From Acidobacteriota bacterium (GTDB lineage Bacteria; Acidobacteriota; Blastocatellia; RBC074): a stretch of 19,810 nt of DNA. Numbering within the stretch: the first letter of the stretch is position 1; each line of letters starts with the position of its first letter. Of this stretch, positions 8,901-15,190 are shown piece by piece. The DNA lies in contig JAGNMH010000012.1 in assembly GCA_017991275.1 (NCBI GenBank), positions 1 through 19,810 on the forward strand, read 5' to 3'. Position numbers and translations under genes: made by a program. The notes under the pieces are model-generated. The model saw nothing but the letters and a program-made list of their open reading frames with translations. It searched no databases and had not been told where the DNA came from.

Positions 8901-9648
8901 TGATGGTCGTGTTGCCCGGAATCAGGTGAAACTTTGGCGGCTTTAGCTTCTTTTGCAATTCATTGCTGATGCCTGTGCGTCCAGGCATGATCGAAATTTC
9001 GATGTCGTTGATGCCTTTGACGGCTTCGTAAAAGTTGGCAATTTCCTGTTCGACTTTGATTTCCGCCAGCTTCGGAACATCCGGGTCGTCACCAGAACCG
9101 GCAAGATCGCTGGGGTTTGAAACGACCAGCAACACTTTCAACGGTCGGTCGTCCGGGTTCAATTGAGGCTCGGCAATCGGCAACCGCGTGAAGCGCGAAA
9201 ACGGCGTCTGTTCGAAATTGGCCAGTGAGCGCCACTTATCGTCGAACAAAACGTACAGTCGCTCCCATCGAATGCGATGCAGTTCGTTGCATTCTTCCGA
9301 AATCCACAACTGAACACGAAGCTCTTTCTGTTCGCTGACTTGCGCGCGCCCCCAGGCTTTTTGGAAAACGTTGTGCAGGCTTTGTTCGGCCAGGCTGCCA
9401 TCTGAACCTTCGGGCTTCATAAACAGCAACTGATAAAGATATTGACCGTAACTTTGAGTCCCCAGATCACGGCGACGGATCAATTCCTGCTCTTCCGCGT
9501 CTCCCAGCCGCATCATCTGTTTGTGCCAACTACCGTCGTCAAGCTCGGCTTCGACGCGGTACAAACCATCGGCATCCAAACCGAAGATGCGAATGCGAAT
9601 CCAGCAAAAATCAGTCGCAGCCCGCCCGCTCACTGATTGTCCGTTCAC
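5914..9648 (-). CDS. CHAT protease fused to a NACHT/STAND-like NTPase and HEAT-like repeats
   Basis: A 1244-residue multidomain protein starting at GTG 9648, not at the ATG at 9726. An AAGGAGG Shine-Dalgarno (9656-9662) sits 7 bases upstream, and the GTG overlaps the TGA of the upstream protease gene (GTGA). Residues 1-165 form a CHAT-associated N-terminal domain with YRVEAELDDGS and LHRIRWERLY. CHAT spans about 168-420, with the clan CD dyad His266 (HFLGHG) and Cys331 (FLSACDT). A STAND-like ATPase spans about 475-770: degenerate P-loop GARGTARST at 503-511 (Lys replaced by Arg509), Walker B-like FFFDNGDD with Asp590, an LSRRRIIRFLF segment and LAGMPWMFVQLI, both typical of NACHT proteins. 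From about 870 the protein is alpha-helical and HEAT-like. Family knowledge suggests a sensor whose repeats recognise a trigger and whose oligomerisation activates CHAT. The trigger is unknown. No signal peptide or membrane segment is visible. Confidence 0.88.
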   Translation of the reverse strand: MNGQSVSGRAATDFCWIRIRIFGLDADGLYRVEAELDDGSWHKQMMRLGDAEEQELIRRRDLGTQSYGQYLYQLLFMKPEGSDGSLAEQSLHNVFQKAWGRAQVSEQKELRVQLWISEECNELHRIRWERLYVLFDDKWRSLANFEQTPFSRFTRLPIAEPQLNPDDRPLKVLLVVSNPSDLAGSGDDPDVPKLAEIKVEQEIANFYEAVKGINDIEISIMPGRTGISNELQKKLKPPKFHLIPGNTTISQIQKQFNHHVLHFLGHGVFERVPQPPAGENSDAPPRQRARRATLLVLEDEEGKSNKIPDDQIVSYLVHRGTLPRLVFLSACDTTKFDERNPSPFTGLGPKLVAAGFPAVVAMQDEVPMAMARELAENFYGNLLREGVIDLALNRSRLFTFDQDSLLDSWTIPVLFMRTPRGRLFTANRERETLRAINEEPKFRSIFKYGYLPLEAVMLTGDQIKPNWENQVLPQQGRVDLHGQLKSLLENCEGKQPLLIAITGARGTARSTAMRRMVIETTINSLEGSSRDQVLPVYVDLQKCILPSSAVPSYLTMLTQSLSQFWPGGLTEKEMDNLLRDGNHKFRFFFDNGDDLSDSQRKSLIKEVDRLSNDYPHYSYFIAKTRGLWDWTTGNDTHVLDVQPLSRRRIIRFLFDSANKEKQSQEEKAEAPNSREEQSLRTLRAKLEEAQLFDLAGMPWMFVQLIRQAMDGNFPESRVSVLRDLMEERVRNVTQRRGQQARALETLYLLAYRMQVGGDTVMLIKDALELVGRVRDNREYLLEEMLDSLIDAEILARAGGDAIRFLYPSYQAYCCSQYLKVQNNPKRWEEITAGLGRVTQLRKWDDTLTMLSGLVAKPKDILEKIAYSTSLKDGEQVFLAARCLLEAQLNNNDDKSKAEMGYVESLVLDALVWRSNSANEPRSFQRLRAVEALGRVRRLEVLGYLTRIAMSKTRENSNGRADFEYGGIRQTVGRALRRLLPASENADPNEEYTAELRRLCPSLEELIQKWIRGGSEEIQWLEKRLREPNTATDEEEKTVNDALASMSAFALGDVRYDQAHGKLIAAFRDDSLAEVIHWAITDALATLDPERVMKEAILPMIESDKLGDIAKLNQRREQLIYLIGQLRHPNEKARAFVEEVLKTPEAHILQKGRAILAVSYLLPPDWEKWKTEFENVALNEENSVAKKVTPKMKGTYLRMKALQALAEIGDEETLKRLREKRQHWPLDLERAFYSTSEEIIWRNNV

Positions 9649-9662
9649 TGCAAATCCTCCTT
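9645..9662 (-). promoter_or_regulatory. Shine-Dalgarno and GTGA overlap coupling the protease and CHAT genes
   Basis: On the minus strand AAGGAGG (9662-9656) is followed after 7 bases by GTGA. GTG (9648-9646) starts the CHAT protein and TGA (9647-9645) ends the upstream protease. This decides the CHAT start and indicates translational coupling of the two clan CD proteins. Confidence 0.85.
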
Positions 9663-11144
9663 GCGTAACCTGACCGCCGGATCGCCGAACAGAATGAAAG
9701 TTTCGGCGTCGTTGCGAGTCAGCCACAGATCGGCCAGTTCCGCATCTGTGGCTTTGCCTTCATCAAGTTTGCCGGTCAGCAATCTGGACATTTCGTTGGC
9801 TCGGCTGACAAATCCAACCAGTGCGTGACCCAACGGGCGACCGCTGAGGATCGTGTAAAAGGCGTCTTCAAACGGCTGCAACTGCTTGCCGACTCCGGCA
9901 GTAACAATCGAGGTTTGCCAGGCGCGCTCGACGTGACCGAAAACCCCTAACGCGCTGCCGTTTTTGTGGCTCAACATCGCTTGAGGCAATTTCGAAAAAG
10001 ATGGCTTGGCCGGAACGGCTGGAACTTCCCGTTGAAACTTGAAGCGATTTTCGTTCGGAGTTCCCGCGCCGTAACAGGCGAACAGGAAACAAATCATCCC
10101 AAACACATTGGCGTCGGCGGTCAGATCGCTTCCGGCCAGATAATGCTCCGGCTTCAACGCCCCGGCAGTCAGGCCGAAGTAATCCTGACAAAGCAACGCC
10201 CCTTGCGCCGTTGCCTGAAGCGGGTTTTCGTTTTTCCAGGCTACGCCGTGACTGGCTGTGAACAGCAACGAAGGCGCGGGTTTGCCTTTCTTGCGCTTGA
10301 AGACATTCATCAACGCTTCTTTTTTTGAATCGGCGGGAGCGATGAGTTGTTTATTGAATTTGAGCTTGTCTTTGCGGAACAGTCGTTCGTAAACCTTTGT
10401 TTGAGTTTCATCCGACATGGGTTTAACCAGGAACTCTGAACTCAATCTGGTCGCGCCGTCGTTCACCTGCCGCGGCCCCCAGAAAACAATGTCTTTGCTG
10501 GTCGGCGCCGGTTTGCCTGCGGCGGTTTCGTAATCAATCACGCTTTTGACATAGGCTTTGTAATCATCAACTTTGTCGAAAAACAGCCGCCCGACTGCGT
10601 AACCGGCTGAAAGCAGGTGGCCGAATCGGAAGGAAATTTTTTCCGGGCTGCCAACCAGCAAAATGTAATAAGGCATGCAGGTCGGTTCTACGGTGGCGAA
10701 GTCGGCTTTGTTTTTGACCAGCCATTCACGCGCACCTTCGCCGTTATAGCTATCAATCCATTTGACGATTTTGTCGGCATCGTCGGCTTGGAAATCGTCG
10801 CGGATCATTTTCAACCGATGATCGAACAGCGGACGCAGAGCTTTTTTGACTTCAGCGTCCTCGTCTTTGTGAAAGACGATTGCCCAGCCGGTGTCCCAGA
10901 AATCCGAAGGGTCAACGCCTTGCGGCAAACCCAGAACTTCCTGGCCGGATTTGGCCTGACGACGTTTGACGGCTTTGTCTCTGGCGGCTTCGTCATCGGT
11001 CGGTTTCTGTGCGCGCATTAAATTCGCAACTTCGGCAATCGAAACAGGAGGAACCAGATAATCGCCTGTGTCACCGATGATGCCGTTTACCATCACCATG
11101 TCTTCAGATTGGTTATTGGATGAATCGTTATTCGTGGCTGGCAT
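9645..11144 (-). CDS. Cytoplasmic clan CD cysteine protease (C25/caspase-like), first gene of the CHAT operon
   Basis: A 499-residue protein. The start at 11144 (MPATNNDSSNN) was chosen because GGAGG (11151-11155) lies 6 bases upstream; the longer frame adds a Lys/Arg-rich stretch that covers this site. The clan CD dyad is visible as His299 in LLFTASHGVAW and Cys357 in ICFLFACYGAG, both at the ends of hydrophobic strands. An earlier strand PYYILLVGSPEKI (158-170) followed by AVGRLFFD, and the terminal FILFGDPAVRL, resemble C25 (gingipain-like) proteins. Unlike gingipains there is no signal peptide, propeptide or Ig-like tail, so it should act in the cytoplasm. It overlaps the CHAT gene start by 4 bases, implying coupled translation and probable physical association. 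It could be the substrate, activator or partner of the CHAT protease. The peptide bond it cleaves cannot be told from sequence. Confidence 0.82.
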   Translation of the reverse strand: MPATNNDSSNNQSEDMVMVNGIIGDTGDYLVPPVSIAEVANLMRAQKPTDDEAARDKAVKRRQAKSGQEVLGLPQGVDPSDFWDTGWAIVFHKDEDAEVKKALRPLFDHRLKMIRDDFQADDADKIVKWIDSYNGEGAREWLVKNKADFATVEPTCMPYYILLVGSPEKISFRFGHLLSAGYAVGRLFFDKVDDYKAYVKSVIDYETAAGKPAPTSKDIVFWGPRQVNDGATRLSSEFLVKPMSDETQTKVYERLFRKDKLKFNKQLIAPADSKKEALMNVFKRKKGKPAPSLLFTASHGVAWKNENPLQATAQGALLCQDYFGLTAGALKPEHYLAGSDLTADANVFGMICFLFACYGAGTPNENRFKFQREVPAVPAKPSFSKLPQAMLSHKNGSALGVFGHVERAWQTSIVTAGVGKQLQPFEDAFYTILSGRPLGHALVGFVSRANEMSRLLTGKLDEGKATDAELADLWLTRNDAETFILFGDPAVRLRKEDLQ

Positions 11145-11285
11145 AATTCGCCTCCGTTTTAGAAGTGGTTTCTTTTTCATAGATTCAAATTGCGGATCAA
11201 TAAAAAGGCTGAAGTCTTTATTTCAAATCTATTACGACGGGGTCAACTACGGTTCTGAGTATCGCCTCAACCTTGAACTCTGGTC

Positions 11286-11326
11286 AATTGAAGTAGGACA
11301 ATCTGAAAAATTGTCCTACTTCAATT
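11286..11326. promoter_or_regulatory. Perfect 17-bp inverted repeat (operator or leader hairpin)
   Basis: The arm 11286-11302 (AATTGAAGTAGGACAAT) is the exact reverse complement of 11310-11326, with a 7-base CTGAAAA loop. It lies in the 198-base divergent region between the protease/CHAT operon (start 11144) and the zinc-ribbon AIM24 gene (start 11343). It ends four bases before the AAAGGAG ribosome site of the latter. As RNA it would be a very stable leader hairpin; as DNA it is symmetric enough for a dimeric regulator. No U-run follows on either strand, so an intrinsic terminator is unlikely. Confidence 0.6.
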
Positions 11327-11342
11327 TCAAAAAGGAGAACTG

Positions 11343-12224
11343 ATGAATTGTCCGAAATGTGGAACTCAACTGCCCAATGAGGCACGCTTTTGCAGCGTCT
11401 GTGGATCAAACATCACGGCAGCGCGACCTGCCAATCCTGCCAGCCGCGCAGAGGCTCCGGCTGCTGGAGGAATCCGAATTGATTCCGACGGCAGAGGCAG
11501 CGGGCGCGGTTACAGCTTCGACATTCAACACGCTGGAGCATTTGCTTTGGCCGTTATACAACTTCAAGCAGGTCAATCCATTCAGGCTGAAGCCGGAGCT
11601 ATGGTTTCAATGTCCGGTAACATCGAACTGCAATCGCAAATGAAAGGCGGATTGATGGGAGCTTTCAAGCGAATGGTCGGCGGCGAGTCGGCTTTCGTTT
11701 CAACCTTCACGGCTCACGGGGCGCCGGGCGAAGTCACTTTCGCTCCGGGTTCGCCGGGCGACATTGCAGCCATTGAAATGAACAACCAGTTGTTCAACGT
11801 TCAATCGTCTTCGTATCTGGCAGGCGACACAGGTTTGCAGGTCAACACGAACTGGGGGGGCGGAAAAACTTTCTTCGGCGGCGAAGGGCTGTTCGTGCTT
11901 CAGGTTCAGGGCAGCGGACTGTTGCTGGTTTCATCGTTCGGCTCTATTCACCGTAAACGACTGAATCACGGCGAACGTTACGTTGTGGACACTGGGCATC
12001 TGGTTGCGTGGGAAGCTTATATGCCTTACGAACTTCGCCGAGCAGCTCAAGCTGGCTGGCTGCGAAGCCTGGTCAGCGGCGAAGGCATCGTCGCCGAATT
12101 CACAGGCCCCGGCGAAATTCTGATTCAGACCCGCAATCTGGCGGCGTTTGCCGGAATGCTGAAACCGTTCTTTCCGTCTCAATCAAGCGGCGGCAGCACC
12201 ATTGGCAATCTGTTCGGCGAATAA
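11343..12224 (+). CDS. Zinc-ribbon AIM24/TIGR00266-family protein
   Basis: A 293-residue protein. The N-terminus is a zinc ribbon with Cys3, Cys6, Cys17 and Cys20 (CPKCGTQL and FCSVCGS). After a Pro/Ala/Gly-rich linker (about 23-50) comes an AIM24-type beta-rich domain: FALAVIQLQAGQSIQAEAGAMVSMSG, then a Gly-rich segment around MKGGLMGAFKRMVGGES, and GPGEILIQTRNL near the end. The family is named after yeast AIM24, a mitochondrial inner-membrane protein; the bacterial role is poorly known and I do not assign one. The start is secured by AAAGGAG (11331-11337), 5 bases upstream, in front of which lies the 17-bp inverted repeat. It is divergent from the CHAT operon, and the shared 198-base region may mean common control, but this is not shown. 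Confidence 0.87.
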   Translation: MNCPKCGTQLPNEARFCSVCGSNITAARPANPASRAEAPAAGGIRIDSDGRGSGRGYSFDIQHAGAFALAVIQLQAGQSIQAEAGAMVSMSGNIELQSQMKGGLMGAFKRMVGGESAFVSTFTAHGAPGEVTFAPGSPGDIAAIEMNNQLFNVQSSSYLAGDTGLQVNTNWGGGKTFFGGEGLFVLQVQGSGLLLVSSFGSIHRKRLNHGERYVVDTGHLVAWEAYMPYELRRAAQAGWLRSLVSGEGIVAEFTGPGEILIQTRNLAAFAGMLKPFFPSQSSGGSTIGNLFGE

Positions 12225-12366
12225 CTTGAGCTTTAATTTTCCATATCGCCAAAACTGTTCATTGCCCCCAACGGCTCACGCAGGTAATATCCGAACACCA
12301 TGCACTTTTCGTCGAGATTCAACCGACGACCCAAACCATCTTTCAACCGAACTTAGGAGGCTCAAA

Positions 12367-13698
12367 ATGAGTGAAAAGACTTCGCGCAGAAATTTTGTCA
12401 AAACCGGCGTGGCTGCCGCCGGAACCGCGGCGGTTTTCCATCGCAACGTTCACGCCAGGATCATCGGCGCGAATGACCGCATCAATCTTGGCTTCATCGG
12501 CATAGGCGGACGCGGCAATTCGCTGCTGCGCGACTTTTCGGCAGCGTCGAAAACCACTCCCGCACAGATCGTGGCCGTCTGCGACGCTTATCGTAAACGA
12601 GTGACCAACGCTCAGAATAACGTCGAAAAGCTGATGCAGGCCAAACCGGAAATGGCCACAATGGATTACCACGAAGTCATCGCGCGCAAAGACATTGATG
12701 CTGTCGTCATCGCTACGCCGGATCACTGGCACGCTCCGATTGCCATCGCTGCCATGCAAGCCGGCAAAGACGTGTATTGCGAAAAGCCGATGACCAAAAC
12801 CGTCGAAGAAGCCAAGAAGTTTTATGAAGTGTCCAAAGCCACGAATCGCGTCGTCCAGATCGGTTCGCAAACCACCTCCAGCGACCAGTGGTGGAAAGCT
12901 CGCAAGGCAATTGCCGACGGAATGATCGGCCAGTTGTTGATGAGCCAGGGTTCGTATCACCGCAACTCAATCGAAGGCGAATGGAATTACACGATTGACC
13001 CGAACGCCGGCCCGAACGGCAAAGGCGACGATTACATTGACTGGAAAATGTGGCTGGGCAGCGCGACTCAGCGCCCGTTCAGCGCCGAGCGTTTCTTCCG
13101 CTTCCGCAAGTATTGGGATTATTCCGGCGGCATCGCCACCGATTTGTTCTATCACGTCGTGGCTCCGCTGAACCTGTGCTGGGGTGAAGCTCAGTTCCCG
13201 CACAAGGTCATGGCTTCGGGCGGAACTTACGTCTTCAAAGATGGCCGCGAAGTGCCCGACACATTCCACCTGATTGCCGAATTTCCGAAAGGCCACTCGT
13301 TGGTGCTGAGCAGTTCGATGGCGAATTCGACCCACATTCCCGGACTGATTCGCGGCCACGAAGGCACGATCATGATGGTTCCCGAAGGCCAGTTTGAAGG
13401 CCGCGTTGATCACATCACCGTTACTCCTGAACGCATCGCCAAAAAGAAGTTCATCGAAAAATACGGCAGCGAAGAAGTCCAACTGATGACCGAAAAACGC
13501 GAGACGCATTACGAAAACTTCCTGCGCTGCGTGAAGACTCGCGAAAAGACCGTGCTTGATCCGCTGACGGCTTTCAAAGCGATGACCACCATCGCAATGT
13601 CGGTTCAGTCTTACCGCGAAGGCCGCGTCCTGTATTTCAACGAGGCCACACAGAAAGTCACCGACAAACCAGCCGAAGGCCTGCAGGCCAAGAATTAA
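12367..13698 (+). CDS. Tat-exported Gfo/Idh/MocA-family oxidoreductase
   Basis: A 443-residue protein. The start at 12367 is set by AGGAGG (12355-12360), 6 bases upstream, and by a twin-arginine signal peptide at the very N-terminus: SRRNFVK at 6-12 followed by a hydrophobic Ala-rich segment to about 24. A Rossmann fold follows, with GFIGIGGRGNS at 42-52 for dinucleotide binding, VVIATPDHWHA at 113-123 and the catalytic EKP at 139-141. The C-terminal domain carries WNYTIDPNAGPNGKGDDYIDW and WDYSGGIATDLFYHV. Family members oxidise or reduce sugars or their derivatives with NAD(P), often tightly bound when the enzyme is exported. The substrate is not readable here. The 142 bases upstream show no clear promoter. 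An APC permease and a sugar kinase follow in the same direction. Confidence 0.9.
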   Translation: MSEKTSRRNFVKTGVAAAGTAAVFHRNVHARIIGANDRINLGFIGIGGRGNSLLRDFSAASKTTPAQIVAVCDAYRKRVTNAQNNVEKLMQAKPEMATMDYHEVIARKDIDAVVIATPDHWHAPIAIAAMQAGKDVYCEKPMTKTVEEAKKFYEVSKATNRVVQIGSQTTSSDQWWKARKAIADGMIGQLLMSQGSYHRNSIEGEWNYTIDPNAGPNGKGDDYIDWKMWLGSATQRPFSAERFFRFRKYWDYSGGIATDLFYHVVAPLNLCWGEAQFPHKVMASGGTYVFKDGREVPDTFHLIAEFPKGHSLVLSSSMANSTHIPGLIRGHEGTIMMVPEGQFEGRVDHITVTPERIAKKKFIEKYGSEEVQLMTEKRETHYENFLRCVKTREKTVLDPLTAFKAMTTIAMSVQSYREGRVLYFNEATQKVTDKPAEGLQAKN

Positions 13699-13720
13699 TC
13701 TGACTGGCTGACCGTTTTCA

Positions 13721-13785
13721 TCCACGAAGCCGCACGAAGCTTCACGAAGGCAAAAGCTCTTTGTGTCCTTGGTGCCCTTCGTGGA
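13721..13785. repeat. CACGAAG-type palindromic dispersed repeat
   Basis: CACGAAG occurs three times with a 10-base period (13723, 13733, 13743). The right half reads CTTTGTG, CCTTGGTG, CCTTCGTG as approximate inverse copies. The outer ends TCCACGAAG (13721-13729) and CTTCGTGGA (13777-13785) are exact inverse repeats. This is a familiar kind of intergenic repeat that yields false peptides such as STKGTKDTK on one strand and FVSFV-like peptides on the other. It can fold as a transcript-end hairpin after the oxidoreductase gene, and it falsely extends the frame of the following permease. Confidence 0.65.
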
Positions 13786-13801
13786 TTTCTTTTCCCACTC
13801 T

Positions 13802-15190
13802 ATGCAAACCATTGAAAAGCCTCCTTCGCTCACCCGTGGCATGGGATTGGTGCAGGCGACGGCTTCAAACATGCTGATGATGATCGGCATAGGGCCGTTC
13901 ATTACCATTCCGATCATTCTGGCTGCGATGGGAGGGCCGCACGCCATGCTGGGCTGGCTGGTCGGCGCGCTGATAGCAATCTGCGACGGTCTGATTTGGT
14001 CGGAACTTGGAGCCGCGATGCCCGGTTCCGGTGGTTCTTACCATTACTTGCTGAAAGCTTATGGCGAAAATGAAGCAGGCCGGATGATGTCGTTTTTATT
14101 CATCTGGCAAACCGTTGGCACTGCTCCATTTTCAGTTGCTGGCGGAGCCGTCGGCTTTGCGAACTACTCAAAATACTTGTGGCCGACGATGACTCAGACA
14201 GACGGCAAGCTGCTGGCAATGGGAGTTTGTGGTTTGGTGACGGTGCTGCTTTATCGCGACATACGCTCGATAGGAAAATTGTCTGTGGCAATGTGGGCAG
14301 TCGTACTGTTCACCGTCGCCTGGGTTTTGGTGGCTGGCGTTTCAAATTTCAAGCTGGCCAACATCATGGATTTCCCTAAAGGTTCATTTTCTTTTTCGAC
14401 GATCTTTTTCGTCGGTCTGGGCAAAGCAACCTTGCAGGCGATTTACGATTATGGCGGTTACAACAATGTCTGTTTCGTCGCCGGAGAAGTGAAAACTCCT
14501 GAACGCACGATTCCAAAAGCTGTCATTTATTCGATCCTGGCTGTCGCGGCAATTTACCTGACAATGAACGTGACTCTGATTAGCGTAGTTCCCTGGCGCG
14601 AAGCCATCACTGAAGGAACTCTGGCCAACCAGGCCATCGTCGCTGACTTCACTCAGCGGCTGTACGGCAGCAAAGCCGCGACAGTCATGACGGTTCTGAT
14701 TCTTTTCACGACCTTTGCCTCGCTGTTTTCGGTCATGCTGGGTTATTCGCGCGTGCCTTATGCGGCGGCGGTTGACGGAAGATTTTTCAAAATCTTTGCG
14801 CGACTGCATCCCACCAAAAACTTTCCAAACTTTTCGCTGGTCTTTATCGGTGTGACTTCGGCGGCGGCTTGCTGGCTGAAGCTGGAAACTCTGATCGCGG
14901 CACTGATTATCATCGAAAAAATCGCCCGCGACATTGGACAGGCTTTTGCCGTCATTTTGATTCGGCGGTATCGCCCGGAAATCAAGCTGCCGTTCAAGAT
15001 GTGGCTTTATCCGCTGCCAAGTTTGATTGCGCTGATCGGCTGGATATTTATTCTGCAAACCAACGACGCAGTCATAGTCTGGTGGGGGTTGGCGTTGACC
15101 GCTTTTGGAATTGTGGCTTACCTGATTCAAGCAAAATTCAAATATGAGTGGCCGTTCGATGGGTATGAAACCTACAGATCAAAGATGTAA
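13802..15190 (+). CDS. APC-superfamily permease (amino acid/polyamine type)
   Basis: A 462-residue membrane protein with about 12 hydrophobic segments. The start at 13802 (MQTIEKPPSLTRG) is preferred because the upstream in-frame extension (from 13763) is translated CACGAAG repeat. The Shine-Dalgarno is poor, so the start is less certain than the gene. The first helix has GIGPFITIPIILAAMGGP, equivalent to the Gly-rich unwound helix of APC transporters. Later come PGSGGSYHYLLKAYG and the conserved loop GYNNVCFVAGEVKTPERTIPKAV, typical of the family. Such proteins move amino acids or amines with protons or by exchange; the substrate here is unknown. The stop overlaps the start of the PfkB-family kinase gene, so the two are probably co-translated. 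This is odd, because sugar kinases are usually paired with sugar transporters. Confidence 0.88.
   Translation: MQTIEKPPSLTRGMGLVQATASNMLMMIGIGPFITIPIILAAMGGPHAMLGWLVGALIAICDGLIWSELGAAMPGSGGSYHYLLKAYGENEAGRMMSFLFIWQTVGTAPFSVAGGAVGFANYSKYLWPTMTQTDGKLLAMGVCGLVTVLLYRDIRSIGKLSVAMWAVVLFTVAWVLVAGVSNFKLANIMDFPKGSFSFSTIFFVGLGKATLQAIYDYGGYNNVCFVAGEVKTPERTIPKAVIYSILAVAAIYLTMNVTLISVVPWREAITEGTLANQAIVADFTQRLYGSKAATVMTVLILFTTFASLFSVMLGYSRVPYAAAVDGRFFKIFARLHPTKNFPNFSLVFIGVTSAAACWLKLETLIAALIIIEKIARDIGQAFAVILIRRYRPEIKLPFKMWLYPLPSLIALIGWIFILQTNDAVIVWWGLALTAFGIVAYLIQAKFKYEWPFDGYETYRSKM

Noticed and set aside
7900..8946. Long open frame (348 codons) on the plus strand inside the CHAT gene
   Set aside because: It is antisense to the CHAT and NTPase domains, whose motifs (HFLGHG, SACDT) are clear. 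It has no recognisable domain and no Shine-Dalgarno.
9649..9726. Upstream ATG start for the CHAT protein at 9726
   Set aside because: It would overlap the protease gene by 82 bases, while GTG 9648 has an optimally placed AAGGAGG and a stop/start overlap.
12202..12366. Longer N-terminus for the Gfo/Idh/MocA protein
   Set aside because: It would overlap the AIM24 gene and bury the Tat signal peptide; AGGAGG precedes the internal ATG at 12367.
12967..13947. 326-codon minus-strand frame across the oxidoreductase gene and repeat
   Set aside because: It is antisense to a well-supported Gfo/Idh/MocA gene, and its start region includes translated CACGAAG repeat (STKGTKDTK).
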